Positions 9,985 through 18,200 of a stretch of DNA of 64,000 nt are shown piece by piece. The notes under the pieces are model-generated. The model was not told where the DNA came from. It worked only from the letters and a program-made list of their open reading frames with translations, and made no database searches. Source of the stretch: Flavobacteriaceae bacterium (GTDB lineage Bacteria > Bacteroidota > Bacteroidia > Flavobacteriales > Flavobacteriaceae). Position 1 is the first letter of the stretch. Each line of letters starts with the position of its first letter. Made by a program: the position numbers and the translations under genes. The DNA lies in NCBI GenBank assembly GCA_018608625.1, contig JABAZC010000040.1, forward strand, positions 1 to 64,000, given 5' to 3'.

Positions 9985-10905
9985 TTAAGTTAAAGATTGA
10001 ATATATTTTTTTGGGGTTGTCCCGTATTGTTTTTTAAATGCTGATATAAAATGACTGGCTGTGCTGTAACCTACTTTAAGCCCTACTTCGTTTACATTAT
10101 GAGTACCTGACTCTAATAGCTTTCGGGCAACTTCCATCTTGTAACCAAATAAAAATCCAAAAACGGTTGTGCCATAAATTTGCTTGAATCCTTCTTTTAG
10201 CTTCTTTAAGCTCAAATCAATTTCAGAGGCTAAGGCTGTTAATGTTGGAGGCTCTAAAATGCGGTCAATCATAATGTCTTTTGCTTGGCGGATTTTAACA
10301 ACATTTGATTCATCTACTAAAAAAGGACACTGTTCAATATTAGCGTCTTCTCCCCTATTAAAGTACAGACTCAATAACTCATAAGCCTTGCCTTTAAAAT
10401 ATAAAGACTTAATTGTTGAGTTTAAGTTATAATTAATAAGTTGATTTAAAACAATAGCTGTGGATGGAGAAATATGTCCATCCTTATAATATTTTTTATC
10501 CTGGTTGCCATCACTTAAAAAGGTGATATAATCCGCTTCATGTGAAAACAAACCGTGGAATTTTTTTATTGAAATCAAGACTGACACAACCCATGTATTA
10601 GGATCAACTTCTAAGTGTATAGGTAAATCTCTTTGGGGATTGTATAGTAATAATGAGTTTTCTTCTAAGATATTAAGGCCGTAAGTTCCGTTGTTAAACA
10701 CAAACTTGCAGTGTCCCTTTAAACAAAAATGAAACTGAATAAATGAGCTATCTATTTCTTTCTCAAGTAGTTGAATATTGGGTGTTTCATTTTGATAAGT
10801 CATGACAACAAAACCAGACTCAATCATCGTTTCTAAAAATGACCCTTGAGCGATATTTTTTGGCTTGCTTGCCGCAGTTTGGATTTGGTCTTTATTTAGA
10901 TTCAT
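9985..10905 (-). CDS. AraC family transcriptional regulator (likely heme/iron region regulator)
   Basis: A 306-residue protein whose C-terminal third (about 205-306) is an AraC/XylS double helix-turn-helix: LTALASEIDLSLKKLKEGFK, then a second helix pair with VGLKVGYSTASHFISAFKKQ and the family ending YGTTPKKYI. The N-terminal two thirds look like the ligand-binding part of PchR-type regulators, with HFCLKGHCKFVF. PchR in Pseudomonas responds to a ferric siderophore. It is the first gene of the unit leading to hemH and is divergent from hemA, so control of one or both heme units is a reasonable inference. The effector is unknown. Confidence 0.88.
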   Translation of the reverse strand: MNLNKDQIQTAASKPKNIAQGSFLETMIESGFVVMTYQNETPNIQLLEKEIDSSFIQFHFCLKGHCKFVFNNGTYGLNILEENSLLLYNPQRDLPIHLEVDPNTWVVSVLISIKKFHGLFSHEADYITFLSDGNQDKKYYKDGHISPSTAIVLNQLINYNLNSTIKSLYFKGKAYELLSLYFNRGEDANIEQCPFLVDESNVVKIRQAKDIMIDRILEPPTLTALASEIDLSLKKLKEGFKQIYGTTVFGFLFGYKMEVARKLLESGTHNVNEVGLKVGYSTASHFISAFKKQYGTTPKKYIQSLT

Positions 10906-10943
10906 TATAAATAAAATTTAAGTTTAGTAACGTTTTATACCTG

Positions 10944-10969
10944 CAAAAATAAGAAATTATTCAAAAATA
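10944..10969 (-). promoter_or_regulatory. Tandem -7 elements for the AraC-hemH unit
   Basis: Two copies of TATTTTTG (minus strand, at 10944-10951 and 10962-10969) each fit the Bacteroidota -7 consensus TAnnTTTG and lie 38-64 nt before the regulator start. No clear -33 TTG is seen for either. The duplication may mean two start sites or only one real one. Confidence 0.5.
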
Positions 10970-11043
10970 ACTAAATTTTGGCTGTAAACCTCTAAACGAC
11001 AAATAAAGTTCCTCTAGCGTTATTTTTAGATAATGAAAGCCCT

Positions 11044-11051
11044 TATTTTTG
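11044..11051 (+). promoter_or_regulatory. Promoter -7 element for the hemA operon
   Basis: TATTTTTG fits TAnnTTTG. It lies 24 nt before the ATG at 11075 and inside the reading frame that would be added by an upstream ATG at 11033. A transcript starting just after it could not include the upstream ATG, which supports 11075 as the hemA start. Confidence 0.6.
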
Positions 11052-11074
11052 CATCAATATATTCCCAGTATATA

Positions 11075-12334
11075 ATGGAGAACTTTAATGAATCTGCTAA
11101 CAGCTATTTTTATGTCGTTGGCCTTAGTTATAAAAAAGCGGACGCCCAACTTCGGGGTCAGTTCAGTCTAGATCACAACGCTAAAACAAACTTATTACTA
11201 CAGGCTAAGTCTAGTGGAGTTCAAAGTATTGTTGCTACCTCTACATGCAATCGAACCGAAATATACGGATTTGCTAGACATCCTTTTGAACTAATAAAAC
11301 TGTTGTGCGACAATACAAAAGGAACCGTTGAAGATTTTCAAAGCGTTGCCTATGTCTATAAAAATACTGATGCCATTCAGCACATGTTTAGAGTTGGTGC
11401 TGGTTTAGATAGCCAGATTCTAGGGGATTTTGAAATTATTAGCCAACTGAAACTGAGTGCTAAAATCTCAAAAAAACACCAACTTTTAGATGCCTTTCTT
11501 GAACGTTTGATTAATGCAGTAATTCAAGCTAGTAAGCGAATAAAAACCGAAACAAAACTGTCGTCTGGAGCGACTTCAGTCTCCTTTGCATCCGTTCAAT
11601 ACATAAAGAAAACAATTGAAGCTATTTCTTCGAAAAACATCTTACTTTTCGGAACTGGAAAAATTGGAAGAAATACATGTGAAAATTTAATAAAGCATAC
11701 CAAAAACGAACACATTACCCTCATAAACAGAACGCGTAATAAAGCAGATAAAATTGCGGGGAAATTCAAGGTACTTGCAAAAGACTACAGCCAACTACAA
11801 GAAGAAATTATCAAATCCGACATTCTAATTGTAGCCACTGGAGCACAAAACCCAACAATAGACAAGTATCTCATTCAAAATAAAAAACCATTATTAATTC
11901 TTGACCTTTCTATCCCTAAAAATGTGGATGATAACGTAACAGAGTTACCAATGGTAAGCTTGGTTCACTTAGATCATTTATCTCAAATGACGGATGAAAC
12001 TTTAGAAAATAGAAAGCAATTTATCCCAGTAGCAGAAAGTATTATCGCTGAAATAAAGGGAGATTTTGAAGCTTGGTTGGAAAATAGAAAATTTGCACCC
12101 ACTATCAAAGCGCTTAAAGAAAAATTACAAGTGTTTGCTTCGGCTGAAGTTGATAGCCAGCGAAAAAAAATAAACGAATTTAATGAAGCGCAAGCGGAAT
12201 TAATAAGTGCTAATATAGTTCAAAAAATTACCAACCATTTTGCCCACCATCTTAAAGACGATTCTTTATCGTCAGATGATAGTCTTGAGTTAATAAAAAA
12301 GGTGTTTCAATTAGATTCTAAAAAATATGTCTAA
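11075..12334 (+). CDS. hemA: Glutamyl-tRNA reductase
   Basis: NADPH-dependent reduction of glutamyl-tRNA(Glu) to glutamate-1-semialdehyde, the first committed step of the C5 route to heme. The 419-residue protein has the catalytic Cys in STCNRTEIYGF (about C58), the DSQILGDFEIISQLKLS segment, an NADPH-binding region (LLFGTGKIGRNTCENL) and a C-terminal dimerisation helix region. The start at 11075 (MENFNES) is preferred over 11033 because a -7 promoter box lies between the two and the extra 14 residues are not family-like. It heads a five-gene operon and overlaps hemCD by 8 bp. hemL, needed for the next step, is not in this window. Confidence 0.95.
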   Translation: MENFNESANSYFYVVGLSYKKADAQLRGQFSLDHNAKTNLLLQAKSSGVQSIVATSTCNRTEIYGFARHPFELIKLLCDNTKGTVEDFQSVAYVYKNTDAIQHMFRVGAGLDSQILGDFEIISQLKLSAKISKKHQLLDAFLERLINAVIQASKRIKTETKLSSGATSVSFASVQYIKKTIEAISSKNILLFGTGKIGRNTCENLIKHTKNEHITLINRTRNKADKIAGKFKVLAKDYSQLQEEIIKSDILIVATGAQNPTIDKYLIQNKKPLLILDLSIPKNVDDNVTELPMVSLVHLDHLSQMTDETLENRKQFIPVAESIIAEIKGDFEAWLENRKFAPTIKALKEKLQVFASAEVDSQRKKINEFNEAQAELISANIVQKITNHFAHHLKDDSLSSDDSLELIKKVFQLDSKKYV

Positions 12335-13901
12335 AATTATTCGAATTGGAACGCGTGATAGCGACCTAGCTCTTTGGCAAGCCAAAACTGTGCAGTCACA
12401 ACTAGAGCACCTGGGGCACCAAACCGTACTCGTTCCTGTGAAGTCAACTGGAGATTTAGTTCTAAATCAACCGATTTATGAACTGGGAATCACAGGAATT
12501 TTTACGCGAACATTAGATATTGCTTTGATTAATGAAGAAATTGATATTGCAGTACACTCCCTTAAAGATGTTCCTACCGCTTTACCTGAAGGCCTCGTTC
12601 AGGCGGCGGTTTTAAAACGAGGAAACATTAGAGATACTCTGGTGTTTAAAACAAATGAAGAGTTTTTGGCTCAAAAAGAAGCCATTATTGCAACGGGTAG
12701 CTTAAGACGTCAAGCCCAGTGGCTAAACAGATATCCCACACATACCACAGTAGGAATAAGGGGAAATATAAATACTCGTTTAGAAAAACTAGAAAAAAGT
12801 GATTGGAATGGGGCTATTTTTGCTGCTGCTGGTTTGGGACGCTTAAACCTAACCCCGGAAGATTCTGTCAATCTAGAATGGATGGTTCCAGCTCCTGCTC
12901 AAGGTGCTATAATGATAGCAACTTTGAAATCAAACACAGAAGCTCTTGAAGCATGTGCTGTGCTAAACCATGAAGAAACAGAAATATCAACAACAATTGA
13001 ACGCCAGTTCCTAAACAAGCTAGAAGGTGGCTGTAGCGCTCCAATTGGAGCACTCGCATACATAAAAGAAGAAGAAATACATTTTCACGGCATAGTTTTA
13101 AGCCCAGATGGTACCAAAAAAATTGAAATAAAGCGAACAGCAAAACTTGGTGAGCACCACACACTAGTTGATGATTGTGTAGAGTTTATCTTGAGTCGTG
13201 GGGGTAAAACATTAATTGGAACAACCGCTAAAATAGAAGGACCTACAACTATTTTTTCCTCAAAATTATTAAGCCCTGGACAAAAAGACTTATTTAACAA
13301 TAAACTTAACGTAGGAAGCTCTGACTTTATAAAAACTGCAGCCAACCGGATAAAGCCTGTTGTAATGAAGGCAACACACAAAAATGTGGTCATAACAAGC
13401 AAAAATGGTGTGGATGCTATATTAAACAACTGCCCTGTTGATGACTTAAATTTTGAAACTATTTACTGCGTAGGTAGACGAACAAAACGTCTTATTGAGC
13501 AAAAAATTGGCCCCGTAAAGCATACAGAAAAAAACGCCAAGGCGCTAGCAGAACACTTGGTTGAATTTATGGACGGCTCGGAAGTCAGCTATTTTTGTAG
13601 TGATATTCGAATGGATGATCTGCCAACTATTTTGAATGAAAATAATATAAAAGTACAAGAGGTTGAGGCCTATAGTACCAAACTAGAAGCACCTAAGCTT
13701 GCAGACTCTATAGAAGGAGTTATGTTTTACAGCCCTTCTACTATTCAAAGTTTTCTAGAAAAAAACAAGCCTAACTGTACCGCTTATTGCATTGGTGAGA
13801 GTACAGCTAAAGAAGCAAGAAAACACTTCAAAAAAGTACGGGTTGCAAAAATACCTACTGTTGAAAGTGTGATAGAGCTTGTCAATCAAAATTACATCTA
13901 A
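12327..13901 (+). CDS. hemC: HemC-HemD fusion: porphobilinogen deaminase and uroporphyrinogen-III synthase
   Basis: Residues 1 to about 300 are hydroxymethylbilane synthase: RIGTRDSDLALWQAK, AVHSLKDVPT, TGSLRRQAQW, and C236 in LEGGCSAPIG, which carries the dipyrromethane cofactor. From about residue 308 (IFSSKLLSPGQKDLF) to 524 the protein continues as a HemD-like domain with ITSKNGVDAI, YCVGRRTKRLIEQ, VEAYSTKLE and FYSPSTIQSFL, expected to close the linear tetrapyrrole into uroporphyrinogen III. The total length of 524 is far above the ~310 of a lone HemC. No separate hemD is seen in the operon, which fits a bifunctional enzyme. HemD domains diverge strongly, so that half rests on these motifs and the context. 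It overlaps hemA by 8 bp and precedes hemE by 6 bp. Confidence 0.93.
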   Translation: MSKIIRIGTRDSDLALWQAKTVQSQLEHLGHQTVLVPVKSTGDLVLNQPIYELGITGIFTRTLDIALINEEIDIAVHSLKDVPTALPEGLVQAAVLKRGNIRDTLVFKTNEEFLAQKEAIIATGSLRRQAQWLNRYPTHTTVGIRGNINTRLEKLEKSDWNGAIFAAAGLGRLNLTPEDSVNLEWMVPAPAQGAIMIATLKSNTEALEACAVLNHEETEISTTIERQFLNKLEGGCSAPIGALAYIKEEEIHFHGIVLSPDGTKKIEIKRTAKLGEHHTLVDDCVEFILSRGGKTLIGTTAKIEGPTTIFSSKLLSPGQKDLFNNKLNVGSSDFIKTAANRIKPVVMKATHKNVVITSKNGVDAILNNCPVDDLNFETIYCVGRRTKRLIEQKIGPVKHTEKNAKALAEHLVEFMDGSEVSYFCSDIRMDDLPTILNENNIKVQEVEAYSTKLEAPKLADSIEGVMFYSPSTIQSFLEKNKPNCTAYCIGESTAKEARKHFKKVRVAKIPTVESVIELVNQNYI

Positions 13902-13907
13902 AATGTT

Positions 13908-14933
13908 ATGATAAAAAACGACTTATTTTTAAAAGCACTCAAAGGAGAAACTGTAGAGCGTCCTCCTGTTTGGATGATGCGTCAAGCAGGCCGTTATTTG
14001 CCTGAATTCATTGCAATTCGAGAAAAATATGATTTTTTTACACGTTGTCGTACTCCTGAATTAGCGAGTGAAATAACGGTTCAGCCTATCAGAAGATACG
14101 GGATGGATGCTGCTATTTTATTCTGTGATATTTTAGTCATTCCACAAGCCATGAATATTGAGGTTCAAATGAAACCAAATTTTGGTCCTTATTTACCAAA
14201 CCCTGTGCGCACACAAAAAGACGTTGACAATGTCATTGTGCCAGATGTAACCGTAGAGTTAGACTATGTATACCAAGCTATTAAAGCGACTAAGGAATTA
14301 CTAAATGATGACATCCCTTTAATTGGATTTGCCGGATCGCCATGGACCATTTTATGCTATTGTGTTCAAGGGCAAGGAAGTAAAAACTTTGATAAAGCGA
14401 AAGAATTTTGCTTTATCAATCCAATAGCAGCGCATCAATTACTACAAAAAATCACAGATACTACTATTGCCTATCTCAAAGAAAAAGTTAAGGCTGGAGT
14501 CAATGCAGTTCAAATATTTGACTCTTGGGGTGGCATGCTTTCACCAACCGATTATCAAGAATTTTCATGGCAATATATCAATCAAATCATAGAGGCTCTC
14601 AAAGAAGAGGTTCCTGTGATTGCCTTTGGTAAAGGATGTTGGTTTGCGTTAGGAGATATGGCAAAATCCGGAGCTTCTGCACTAGGAGTTGACTGGACTT
14701 GTTCGGCACGAAATGCCCGCTATTTGTCCGGTGGGAATATAACACTTCAAGGAAATTTTGACCCTTCAAGATTACTGTCTCCCCCTGCAGAAATCAAAAA
14801 GATGGTTCACCAAATGATTAATGAGTTTGGAAAAGATAAATACATTGTAAATCTTGGGCATGGTATCTTACCAAATATCCCAACAGACAATGCAAAAGCA
14901 TTTATTGATGCTGTAAAAGAATACCGAGCCTGA
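13908..14933 (+). CDS. hemE: Uroporphyrinogen decarboxylase
   Basis: Removes four acetate carboxyls from uroporphyrinogen III to give coproporphyrinogen III, in the cytoplasm and without a cofactor. The 341-residue TIM-barrel protein has the N-terminal signature [17 protein letters not shown], a catalytic-Asp segment ([14 protein letters not shown]), [12 protein letters not shown], and [13 protein letters not shown] near the end. Its stop codon overlaps the hemF start by one base (TGATG), so translation of the two is probably coupled. Confidence 0.97.
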   Translation: MIKNDLFLKALKGETVERPPVWMMRQAGRYLPEFIAIREKYDFFTRCRTPELASEITVQPIRRYGMDAAILFCDILVIPQAMNIEVQMKPNFGPYLPNPVRTQKDVDNVIVPDVTVELDYVYQAIKATKELLNDDIPLIGFAGSPWTILCYCVQGQGSKNFDKAKEFCFINPIAAHQLLQKITDTTIAYLKEKVKAGVNAVQIFDSWGGMLSPTDYQEFSWQYINQIIEALKEEVPVIAFGKGCWFALGDMAKSGASALGVDWTCSARNARYLSGGNITLQGNFDPSRLLSPPAEIKKMVHQMINEFGKDKYIVNLGHGILPNIPTDNAKAFIDAVKEYRA

Positions 14934-15835
14934 TGAAAGATCGTTTTTTTAAATATATTCACGAGCTGCAAGACACAATCACTTCAAAACTTGAAATGAT
15001 CGATGGGTCTGCAGTGTTCAAAGAAGATATTTGGAAACGGCCTGAAGGGGGTGGCGGGCGTACTCGTGTTATAGAAAATGGAACGGTGTTTGAAAAAGGA
15101 GGTGTTAATATTTCTGGAGTTCACGGTAAACTTCCGGCATCCATGCAGGCTTATTTTAAAGTAAAAGATGTTGATTTTTTTGCCTGTGGCTTAAGCTTAG
15201 TCTTGCATCCAAAAAACCCCATGGCTCCTACGGTACATGCCAACTGGCGGTATTTTGAAATGTACGACGAACAAGGAGCTGTAATAGATCAGTGGTTTGG
15301 AGGGGGTCAAGACTTGACCCCTTATTATTTGTTTGAAGAAGATGCGGTTCATTTTCACCAAACATGTAAAACAGCTTGTGATAAGCATAGCCCTGATTTT
15401 TATTCAACTTACAAAAAGCGCTGTGATACGTATTTTCATAATAGCCATCGCGAGGAAGCTAGAGGAATTGGCGGGTTGTTTTTTGATTATTGTAAAGCAT
15501 CTAAAGAAATGAGTATGTCACATTGGTATGACTTTGTAAAAGAAGTTGGAGATAGCTTTCTAGAGGCCTATGTCCCTATTTTGGAAAAAAGAACTCAGTT
15601 GCCTTTTACAAAAGAAGAGCAAAACTGGCAAGAAATTAGAAGAGGTCGGTATGTTGAATTTAATTTAGTGCACGATAAAGGCACCCTTTTTGGATTAAAA
15701 ACAAATGGAAGGATTGAAAGTATTTTAATGAGCTTGCCTCCAAAAGTTCAGTGGGTTTACGACCACCAACCTGAGCCTAATAGCAAAGAAGAACAATTAA
15801 TGCGGGTTTTAAAAACCCCTAAAAACTGGGTTTAA
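14933..15835 (+). CDS. hemF: Oxygen-dependent coproporphyrinogen III oxidase
   Basis: Converts coproporphyrinogen III to protoporphyrinogen IX using O2. The 300-residue protein has the family's GGGGRTRVIENG, HANWRYFEMYDEQG, and the signature WFGGGQDLTPYYLFEEDAVH. Use of HemF shows that heme synthesis here is aerobic; the oxygen-independent HemN/HemW type is not in this window. One base overlaps hemE and one base separates it from hemB. Confidence 0.97.
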   Translation: MKDRFFKYIHELQDTITSKLEMIDGSAVFKEDIWKRPEGGGGRTRVIENGTVFEKGGVNISGVHGKLPASMQAYFKVKDVDFFACGLSLVLHPKNPMAPTVHANWRYFEMYDEQGAVIDQWFGGGQDLTPYYLFEEDAVHFHQTCKTACDKHSPDFYSTYKKRCDTYFHNSHREEARGIGGLFFDYCKASKEMSMSHWYDFVKEVGDSFLEAYVPILEKRTQLPFTKEEQNWQEIRRGRYVEFNLVHDKGTLFGLKTNGRIESILMSLPPKVQWVYDHQPEPNSKEEQLMRVLKTPKNWV

Positions 15836-15836
15836 T

Positions 15837-16826
15837 ATGTATCCAATAAAACGAAATAGAAGGTTACGATCAAATGAATCAATTCGCAGCCTGGTAAGAG
15901 AAACGGTGATCACACCAAACGATTTTTTGGTTCCTTTATTTGTTGTTGAAGGCAAGGGGATAAGGCATGAAATTCCATCAATGCCTAATTATTTTAGGTT
16001 TAGCTTGGATACCCTAGAAGCAGAAGTAAAACTACTTTGGAACTTAGGATTGAAATCAGTGCTGGTTTTTGTAAAAGTATCGGATGTCCTGAAGGATAAT
16101 AAAGGAACTGAAGCGTTGAGCGCTAATGGATTAATGCAGCGAGCAATAAAAACAATAAAAAATATATGCCCAGAAATGCTGGTCATGACTGATGTAGCAT
16201 TAGATCCGTATTCAATCTATGGTCACGATGGCGTTGTTTCTAAAGGAGTGATTCAAAACGATGATACTGTTGAGATTTTAACAGTCATGAGTTTGTCTCA
16301 TATTGAAGCTGGAGCCGATTTTGTAGCCCCTAGTGATATGATGGATGGACGCGTTGCTAGTATTCGTGAAGCCTTTGAGGACGATGGCTATGTTGATGCA
16401 GGAATCATGAGTTACAGTGCAAAATATGCCTCTTCTTTTTATGGCCCTTTTAGAGATGCTTTAGACTCTGCCCCAGTCAATTCTAAAAATATTCCAAAGG
16501 ATAAAAAAACCTATCAAATGGACTACGCTAACCGTTTTGAGGCCCTCCGAGAAACTGAAATGGATATTGATGAAGGCGCAGATATTGTAATGGTTAAACC
16601 GGGGTTGGCTTATCTAGATATTCTAAGAGAAATTAAAAATGAATTTGATGTGCCTGTAGCGGTCTACCAAGTAAGTGGCGAATATGCGATGATAAAAGCA
16701 GCAAGTGAAAAAGGCTGGCTAGATCATGATGAAACAATGCTAGAAACTACGATGGCTTTCAAACGTGCTGGCGCTGATGTTATTGCCAGTTATTTTGCTA
16801 AGGATATTGTGAAATTGATTTCCTAA
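15837..16826 (+). CDS. hemB: Delta-aminolevulinic acid dehydratase (porphobilinogen synthase), non-zinc type
   Basis: Condenses two 5-aminolevulinate molecules to porphobilinogen. The 329-residue TIM-barrel protein has both Schiff-base lysines, K196 in MSYSAKYASSFYGPF and K254 in VMVKPGLAYLD. The metal-site segment is DVALDPYSIYGHDG (119-132): the three zinc-binding cysteines of the E. coli/human type are replaced by A121, D123 and D131, as in the Mg-stimulated Pseudomonas-type enzymes. The allosteric Mg site region (YQMDYANRFEALRE) is present. It is the last gene of the hemA operon, although it acts second in this set. Confidence 0.97.
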   Translation: MYPIKRNRRLRSNESIRSLVRETVITPNDFLVPLFVVEGKGIRHEIPSMPNYFRFSLDTLEAEVKLLWNLGLKSVLVFVKVSDVLKDNKGTEALSANGLMQRAIKTIKNICPEMLVMTDVALDPYSIYGHDGVVSKGVIQNDDTVEILTVMSLSHIEAGADFVAPSDMMDGRVASIREAFEDDGYVDAGIMSYSAKYASSFYGPFRDALDSAPVNSKNIPKDKKTYQMDYANRFEALRETEMDIDEGADIVMVKPGLAYLDILREIKNEFDVPVAVYQVSGEYAMIKAASEKGWLDHDETMLETTMAFKRAGADVIASYFAKDIVKLIS

Positions 16827-16887
16827 GTTTTTATCATTAGAGGTCTTAATTCTTTTTCCTTACCTTAATCCAACTAAAATAACCCAA

Positions 16888-18045
16888 ATGAAAAAATTTA
16901 TAACACGTCTTGCTTTAGTATTTTCAGTCCTCATTGCAGGGCTTTACCTTACAGATACTGACTATATTTTAAAAGCCGTACAAACAGTCTATTTACAAGG
17001 AAACACAACTGCATCAATAGATGATTATCCCTTTTTTGAAAACAAAACAGTCAAAATTGGCAAGTCTAAATCGTGGCCACTTCACAAAAATTATAATAAA
17101 ATCCCTGCAACAGAAAAACTTTTAGAGCTGCACAAAGCGCAAGGAACTGTTGCGTACATGATTATAAAAAATGATAGTATTTTATTTGAATCCTACTTTG
17201 ATGGTTACGAAGAGAACTCTAAAAGTAATTCGTTTTCTATGGCAAAAAGCTATGTTAGTGGAATGTTAGGCAAGGCCATTATGGATGGGTATATAAAAAG
17301 TATTAATCAACCTGTGAGTGATTTTTTTCCACAATATAAGGAAGGACTTGCCGCTAAGGTGACTGTTGGTGACTTAGCGTCTATGGCATCAGGGTCTAGC
17401 TGGGAAGAATCTTATTACTCCCCATTTACAATAACAACACGTGCCTATTATGGCAAAGAATTAGAAAAGACTATTCTTGGGCTTAAAACCGTAGATGTAC
17501 CAGGGAAGTCATTTAAATATGCTAGTGGAGACACCCAATTACTTGCCATGATTCTTGAAAAAGCAACAGGCAAAAAAATGTACAATTATCTTTCAGAAAG
17601 TTTTTGGATTCCTCTAGAAAGTGAAAATGAAGCGCTTTGGCAAATAGACAGTGAAGCAAATGACATGGTTAAGGCCTACTGTTGTATCGCTACAAATGCG
17701 AAGGACTTTGCTCGCTTTGGAAAACTCTATAAGGATCACGGAAAATGGAATGGCAAACAGGTTTTAGATTCTACATTTGTTGCTAAATCTATTAAGCCAC
17801 GATTTGAGGAAAGTCCTCATTATGGATATGGATGGTGGCTTCGAAAAACAGAGGATAAATCATTTTTTATGATGGAAGGCCATTTAGGTCAATGTGTCAT
17901 TGTAGAGCCAGAAGATAACATCATAATAGTCCGTTTAGGAAATGCCAAAGCCTCTTTTGGAAACAATCCTTACAATGGAGACATCAATACTTATATTGAA
18001 GAAGCTTATAAAATGCTTCCTAATGATCAACAAGCTCAGCCTTAA
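16888..18045 (+). CDS. Serine hydrolase of the beta-lactamase/class C penicillin-binding family
   Basis: A 385-residue protein with an N-terminal membrane anchor or signal segment (about 5-22) and a beta-lactamase-fold domain. The nucleophile motif SxxK is seen in FSMAKSYVSG, and the second motif is YAS in FKYASGDTQLLAMILEKATG, in place of the usual Y-x-N. Family members include D,D-peptidases and esterases; an antibiotic-hydrolysing role is not implied. The C-terminus contains YGYGWWLRK and GHLGQCVIVEPEDNIIIVRL, the usual third-motif region. It starts 61 bp after hemB on the same strand, so read-through is possible, but there is no functional link to heme. Substrate unknown. Confidence 0.88.
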   Translation: MKKFITRLALVFSVLIAGLYLTDTDYILKAVQTVYLQGNTTASIDDYPFFENKTVKIGKSKSWPLHKNYNKIPATEKLLELHKAQGTVAYMIIKNDSILFESYFDGYEENSKSNSFSMAKSYVSGMLGKAIMDGYIKSINQPVSDFFPQYKEGLAAKVTVGDLASMASGSSWEESYYSPFTITTRAYYGKELEKTILGLKTVDVPGKSFKYASGDTQLLAMILEKATGKKMYNYLSESFWIPLESENEALWQIDSEANDMVKAYCCIATNAKDFARFGKLYKDHGKWNGKQVLDSTFVAKSIKPRFEESPHYGYGWWLRKTEDKSFFMMEGHLGQCVIVEPEDNIIIVRLGNAKASFGNNPYNGDINTYIEEAYKMLPNDQQAQP

Positions 18046-18200
18046 AAACTTACTGTTTATCGACGTTAAAACGATTCCAAAAACCGAATACTAATCCGAC
18101 ATCTCAGATGACTAGCTAAGGTAAGTGGATTCAAATCAAGCCAACAACTCAAAGAGTACTCCATTTGAAAGAGTTTTTAAAAATTGATTACATTTAAGAC

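Noticed and set aside
11033-11074. Upstream ATG of hemA adding 14 residues
   Set aside because: A -7 promoter box at 11044-11051 lies inside this part, so the transcript would start after it, and the added residues are not family-like.
15804-15818. GGGTTTTAAAAACCC near the end of hemF as a terminator
   Set aside because: It is inside coding sequence, has no T run after the stem, and hemB follows after one base in the same operon.
16888-18045. Antibiotic-resistance beta-lactamase
   Set aside because: The motifs show only the broad serine beta-lactamase-like family, which includes many esterases and peptidases; the Y-x-N motif is altered to YAS.
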